This document shows, in pieces, positions 61,124 to 64,000 of a stretch of 64,000 nucleotides of DNA (position 1 is the stretch's first letter; every line of letters starts with the position of its first letter). Below the pieces are notes generated by a model. The model did no database searches. It had not been told where the DNA came from and worked only from the letters and a program-made list of their open reading frames with translations. Origin of the DNA: Achromobacter sp. MFA1 R4 (GTDB taxonomy: Bacteria > Pseudomonadota > Gammaproteobacteria > Burkholderiales > Burkholderiaceae_B); contig NZ_LT707065.1 of NCBI RefSeq assembly GCF_900156745.1, positions 5,902,086 to 5,966,085 on the forward strand, in the 5' to 3' direction. A program made the position numbers and the translations under genes.

Positions 61124-62389
61124 ATGAGACATGCCGACAGGACCCGGATTTCATTGCAGTGCCGCAGCACGATCGCCCGATTGTTCGCCACCGCGGCGTT
61201 CGCCGCCTCGGCCGGCGCGCAAGCGCAGGCCCAGGCGCCCTCGCCCGCCATTTCCGACGACGTGGTCCGGCTTGGCCTGATCCTGGACATGAGCGGCGTC
61301 TACGCCGACGTGACCGGCAAGGGCAGCGCCACCGCCGCCGAAATGGCGATCGCCGACTTCGGCGGCAGCGTGCTGGGCAAAAAGGTGGACTTGCTGGTGG
61401 TGGACCACCAGAACAAGGCCGACATCGCCGCCGCCAAGGCGCGCGAGTGGTTCGACACCCAGAAGGTGGACGCCATCATGGACGTGGCGGCTTCCGCGCC
61501 CGCGCTGGCGGTGCTGGAAGTGGCGCGGGAAAAGAAAAAGATCGTGGTCTTCAGCGGCCCCGGCACCGAGCGCATCACCAACGACCTGTGCTCGCCGTAT
61601 TCCGTGCACTACACCTACGACACCTGGTCGCTGGCCAACACCACCGCGCGCGCCACCGTCGAGCAAGGCGGCAAGAGTTGGTACTTCCTGACGGCCGACT
61701 ACGCCTTCGGCCACACGCTGCAGGCATCGGCCACGGAGGTCGTGAAAGCCAACGGCGGCACGGTCTTGGGCGCATCGCGGCATCCGCTGGGGTCGGCCGA
61801 CTTCGCCTCGTACCTGCTGCAGGCCCAGGCGAGCAAGGCGCAGATCGTGGGACTGGCCAACGCAGGGGGCGATACGGTCAACGCCATCAAGGCGGCCAGC
61901 GAGTTCGGGCTGACCAAGGGCGGGCAGAAGATGGCCGGCCTGCTCCTGTACATCAACGACATCCACGCCATCGGCCTGGACGCGGCGGCGGGGCTGACGC
62001 TGACGGAAGCCTTCTACTGGGACATGAACGACCAGACCCGGGCCTGGTCGAAGCGCTACTACGACAAGCTCAAGAAAATGCCCAACATGAGCCAGGCCGG
62101 CACGTATTCGTCCGTGATGCACTATCTGAAGGCGGTGCAGGCGGCGGGCACGGATGAGCCCACCGCGGTCATGAAGCAGATGAAGGCCACGCCCATCAAC
62201 GACTTCTTCGCCACCAACGGCCGCATCCGCGAAGACGGCCGCATGGTCCATGACATGTATCTGTTCGAGGTCAAGAAGCCGTCGGAATCGAAGGGGCCGT
62301 GGGACTACTACAAGCTGGTGGCAACGCTGCCGGGCGACCAGGCCTTCATGCCGCTGTCCCGGTCCACCTGCCCGCTGGCCAAGAAGTAG
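61124..62389 (+). CDS. ABC transporter substrate-binding protein (LivK/branched-chain type)
   Basis: A 421-residue periplasmic protein. The signal peptide region is STIARLFATAAFAASAGAQAQAQ. VVRLGLILDMSGVYADVTGKGSATAAEMAIADFGG, VFSGPGTERITNDLCSPYSVHYTYDTWSLA and YFLTADYAFGHTLQ are typical of LivK/HAAT-family receptors for amino acids, amides or aromatic acids. No LivHMGF components follow. It lies 135 bp after the GntR gene with GGGAG before the ATG, probably in the same regulon. Confidence 0.88.
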   Translation: MRHADRTRISLQCRSTIARLFATAAFAASAGAQAQAQAPSPAISDDVVRLGLILDMSGVYADVTGKGSATAAEMAIADFGGSVLGKKVDLLVVDHQNKADIAAAKAREWFDTQKVDAIMDVAASAPALAVLEVAREKKKIVVFSGPGTERITNDLCSPYSVHYTYDTWSLANTTARATVEQGGKSWYFLTADYAFGHTLQASATEVVKANGGTVLGASRHPLGSADFASYLLQAQASKAQIVGLANAGGDTVNAIKAASEFGLTKGGQKMAGLLLYINDIHAIGLDAAAGLTLTEAFYWDMNDQTRAWSKRYYDKLKKMPNMSQAGTYSSVMHYLKAVQAAGTDEPTAVMKQMKATPINDFFATNGRIREDGRMVHDMYLFEVKKPSESKGPWDYYKLVATLPGDQAFMPLSRSTCPLAKK

Positions 62390-62477
62390 CGCGCGCAGCG
62401 CGGGGCGCCTGCGACCAAGCGGCGTGGCCGGACCGGCGTATTCTTGCGGGGTGAACGACACCCCCAAGGAAACCCGC

Positions 62478-62927
62478 ATGACCACGCCCGCTTCGCGCCC
62501 CATCGCCGCCACCATCGCCGCCGTCGTGCGGGACGGCCACGTGCTGCTGGTGCGCCGCGCCAACCCGCCCGACCAGGACCGCTGGGCATTCCCGGGCGGC
62601 AAGATCGACGCGGGAGAAACCTTGCAGGCCGCCGCCGCGCGGGAATTGCGGGAAGAAACCGGCGTGACGGCCGAACCGCTGCACGTCTTTGACGCCGTCG
62701 ACGTGTTCGACCGCGACGAGGCGGGCGCCCTGCGCCGCCACTTCATCCTGATTGCGGTGCTGTGCCGCTGGCAATCCGGCGAACCGGTCGCGGGCGACGA
62801 TGCGCGCGATGCGCGCTGGGTGCCCCTGGCCGACCTGGACGCCCATGCGCTGGCGACCAGCTTCGGCGTGGCGGAACTGGCGCACAAGGCAGCGGACCTG
62901 ATGAGGGAAAGCCTGCCAGGGGAATGA
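62478..62927 (+). CDS. Nudix hydrolase
   Basis: A 149-residue Nudix protein with an exact GX5EX7REUXEEXGU box (GKIDAGETLQAAAARELREETGV, about 38-60) preceded by RWAFPGG. It hydrolyses a nucleoside diphosphate linked to another moiety; ADP-ribose pyrophosphatase-like activity is common for this group, but the substrate is unknown. AAGGAAA precedes the ATG. It is probably monocistronic. Confidence 0.9.
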   Translation: MTTPASRPIAATIAAVVRDGHVLLVRRANPPDQDRWAFPGGKIDAGETLQAAAARELREETGVTAEPLHVFDAVDVFDRDEAGALRRHFILIAVLCRWQSGEPVAGDDARDARWVPLADLDAHALATSFGVAELAHKAADLMRESLPGE

Positions 62928-62988
62928 CGCACTATCAGTGCCAGGCTGCCAAAGCATCACTTGGCGTCGCCCGAACTCTCAACCAGAC

Positions 62989-64000
62989 TCAACGCCCGCC
63001 GCGCCGCCGATTCTCTGGCGCACGCCCCGGGCGCAACGCCCAGCGGTGCGCATTGGCCAGCAATTGCACCCGCACCTCTGGCGGATAGTCTTCCACGGTC
63101 GTAAAGGCCGGCACCGGCTTGCCCGGCTGCCCGGCCTCGCGGATGATGCGCGGCCAACGGGGACGCCAGCACAGCAGCAGCGATGCCCAGTGCGACAAAC
63201 CGAGGATGACGAAGGCCGGCGAGATCAGCAGGCAACCCAGCCATACGACAGGGCCGCTGTTACGCAGGAATGGCCCCAGGGCGTCGAACTGCGCGGTAAA
63301 GGCAGGCCACGGCAAGGGCAGTTGCGAGCTGATGCGCGGTTTCTCGACAGCCTGGACGCCGCCCTCATCCATGTAGCGCCGGATGAATTCCCATTCGGAT
63401 TGCAGGTCCGATAGACGACTGCTTTGCCTGCCAATGAAGACCAATGTGGGAAAGGGCAAGTCTGTGCTGTCGCCGGGAAACCAGCCCATCGTGAGGCTGA
63501 ATCCGGCGACTTCCTCTGTAAGCACCCCGTCCCAAGGCAGGACAAGGATGCCGCCGCAACTTGCCGGTCGATGAAGAAAGACCTGGCGCGTCATTCGGTT
63601 GAAGCGGATGAGCAGATGACGCGATGTCAGAAGTTCCAAGCGACTGAAGCGGAACGCATATTTGAAGTACAGCCAGAGCGCGCCCCCCGTAAGGCTGGTT
63701 CCAACCAGAAACATGAACAGGTCGCCGCTGGAAAGTGCTCGGCCATACACGGTTCCCGAACCGGAAATGACCGCCCAGACAAGTCTTCCATCAAAATCGA
63801 TCCATGAACCAACAAGGAAGAACATCACCACTATCGTAAGGAGCGAAATGAATCCCCTTTTGTCCTCCATGCCGCCGCAGCGCAGTTCCAGGTATGTGTC
63901 GTTGCATGCATAGACAGGCCCCCTGGATTTGGCATGCTTGAACCGCTTTGCCGCCTGGCGCGCCCGGTCTTCCACGATGCTGTCCTCATAGGCGGGCTGG
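62989..64000 (-). CDS. Membrane protein, probably DUF6708 family (5' end beyond the window)
   Basis: The frame is open from the stop at 62989 to the window end and reads upstream as YEDSIVEDRARQAAKRF, so the true start is probably outside the window; the GTG at 63975 is the first in-window start candidate. There are two hydrophobic hairpin regions (about residues 44-110 from that GTG and 244-268) separated by a soluble domain with LLIRFNRMTRQVFLHRP and VLPWDGVLTEE. I associate the pattern with DUF6708 proteins, often found near type VI secretion genes in betaproteobacteria; neither the family nor the link can be confirmed here. Confidence 0.65.
   Translation of the reverse strand, partial: QPAYEDSIVEDRARQAAKRFKHAKSRGPVYACNDTYLELRCGGMEDKRGFISLLTIVVMFFLVGSWIDFDGRLVWAVISGSGTVYGRALSSGDLFMFLVGTSLTGGALWLYFKYAFRFSRLELLTSRHLLIRFNRMTRQVFLHRPASCGGILVLPWDGVLTEEVAGFSLTMGWFPGDSTDLPFPTLVFIGRQSSRLSDLQSEWEFIRRYMDEGGVQAVEKPRISSQLPLPWPAFTAQFDALGPFLRNSGPVVWLGCLLISPAFVILGLSHWASLLLCWRPRWPRIIREAGQPGKPVPAFTTVEDYPPEVRVQLLANAHRWALRPGRAPENRRRGGR

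Overview
This is a 64 kb stretch of a GC-rich (roughly two-thirds G+C) bacterial chromosome. Gene content and style point to a betaproteobacterium of the Alcaligenaceae (Achromobacter/Bordetella-like). The clues are stand-alone Bug/TctC periplasmic binding proteins, many small catabolic operons each with its own regulator, a CadR/PbrR-type heavy-metal module, an acyl-CoA desaturase with a helical tail, and dense coding with ATGA stop/start overlaps. The genus is an inference; there is no 16S gene here. I see no complete prophage, insertion sequence, CRISPR array or replication origin.

Layout. 0-3.5 kb: end of a nitroreductase gene, then a MerR-family Cd/Pb sensor divergent from a His-rich P1B-ATPase, with a 19-bp-spacer promoter between them. 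3.6-7.8 kb: AraC regulator, ThDP enzyme, Bug protein and NIPSNAP protein. 7.8-9.3 kb: speG and an IclR regulator. 9.35-19.3 kb: a minus-strand operon with a complete Dpp/Gsi-type peptide ABC importer, amidase, hydroxyacid dehydrogenase, alpha/beta hydrolase, PaiB-like protein and class II aldolase; an M81 (MlrC) peptidase diverges from it. 21-25.3 kb: riboflavin synthase, aldehyde dehydrogenase, FadR-type regulator and SDR.

25.3-27.8 kb looks like a decayed accessory patch around xthA and tRNA-Ala(CGC). It holds a Doc-family toxin stopped exactly at the catalytic lysine of its Fic motif, with an intact partner gene, and a FitB/VapC-type toxin whose antitoxin is reduced to a C-terminal stub. 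27.9-29.5 kb: a sodium:solute symporter under a minus-strand TPP riboswitch, hence a probable thiamine or thiamine-precursor transporter. 29.7-33.6 kb: flavin monooxygenase, desaturase, MarC. 33.7-37.6 kb: amidase and MFS carrier divergent from a LacI repressor, with a perfect 16-bp palindrome between them. 37.8-45.2 kb: hutG, LysR, etfBA, hutD-like gene, FAD amine oxidase, AraC and SDR.

45.4-48 kb: a nitrate/sulfonate/taurine-type ABC importer, then a LysR gene. 49-54.9 kb: a fused CydDC-like exporter (TMD-NBD-TMD-NBD) and a second ABC exporter. The second exporter is preceded by a strong promoter, a 17-codon proline-rich leader ORF and RNA segments able to form mutually exclusive hairpins. 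This is the best candidate here for an undescribed regulatory element. 55-62.4 kb: a catabolic cluster (PfpI-like, SDR, Bug, cyclase, AMP-ligase, GntR/UTRA regulator, LivK-type binding protein) with a perfect 18-bp palindrome in its divergent promoter. The window ends with a Nudix hydrolase and a membrane protein cut by the edge.
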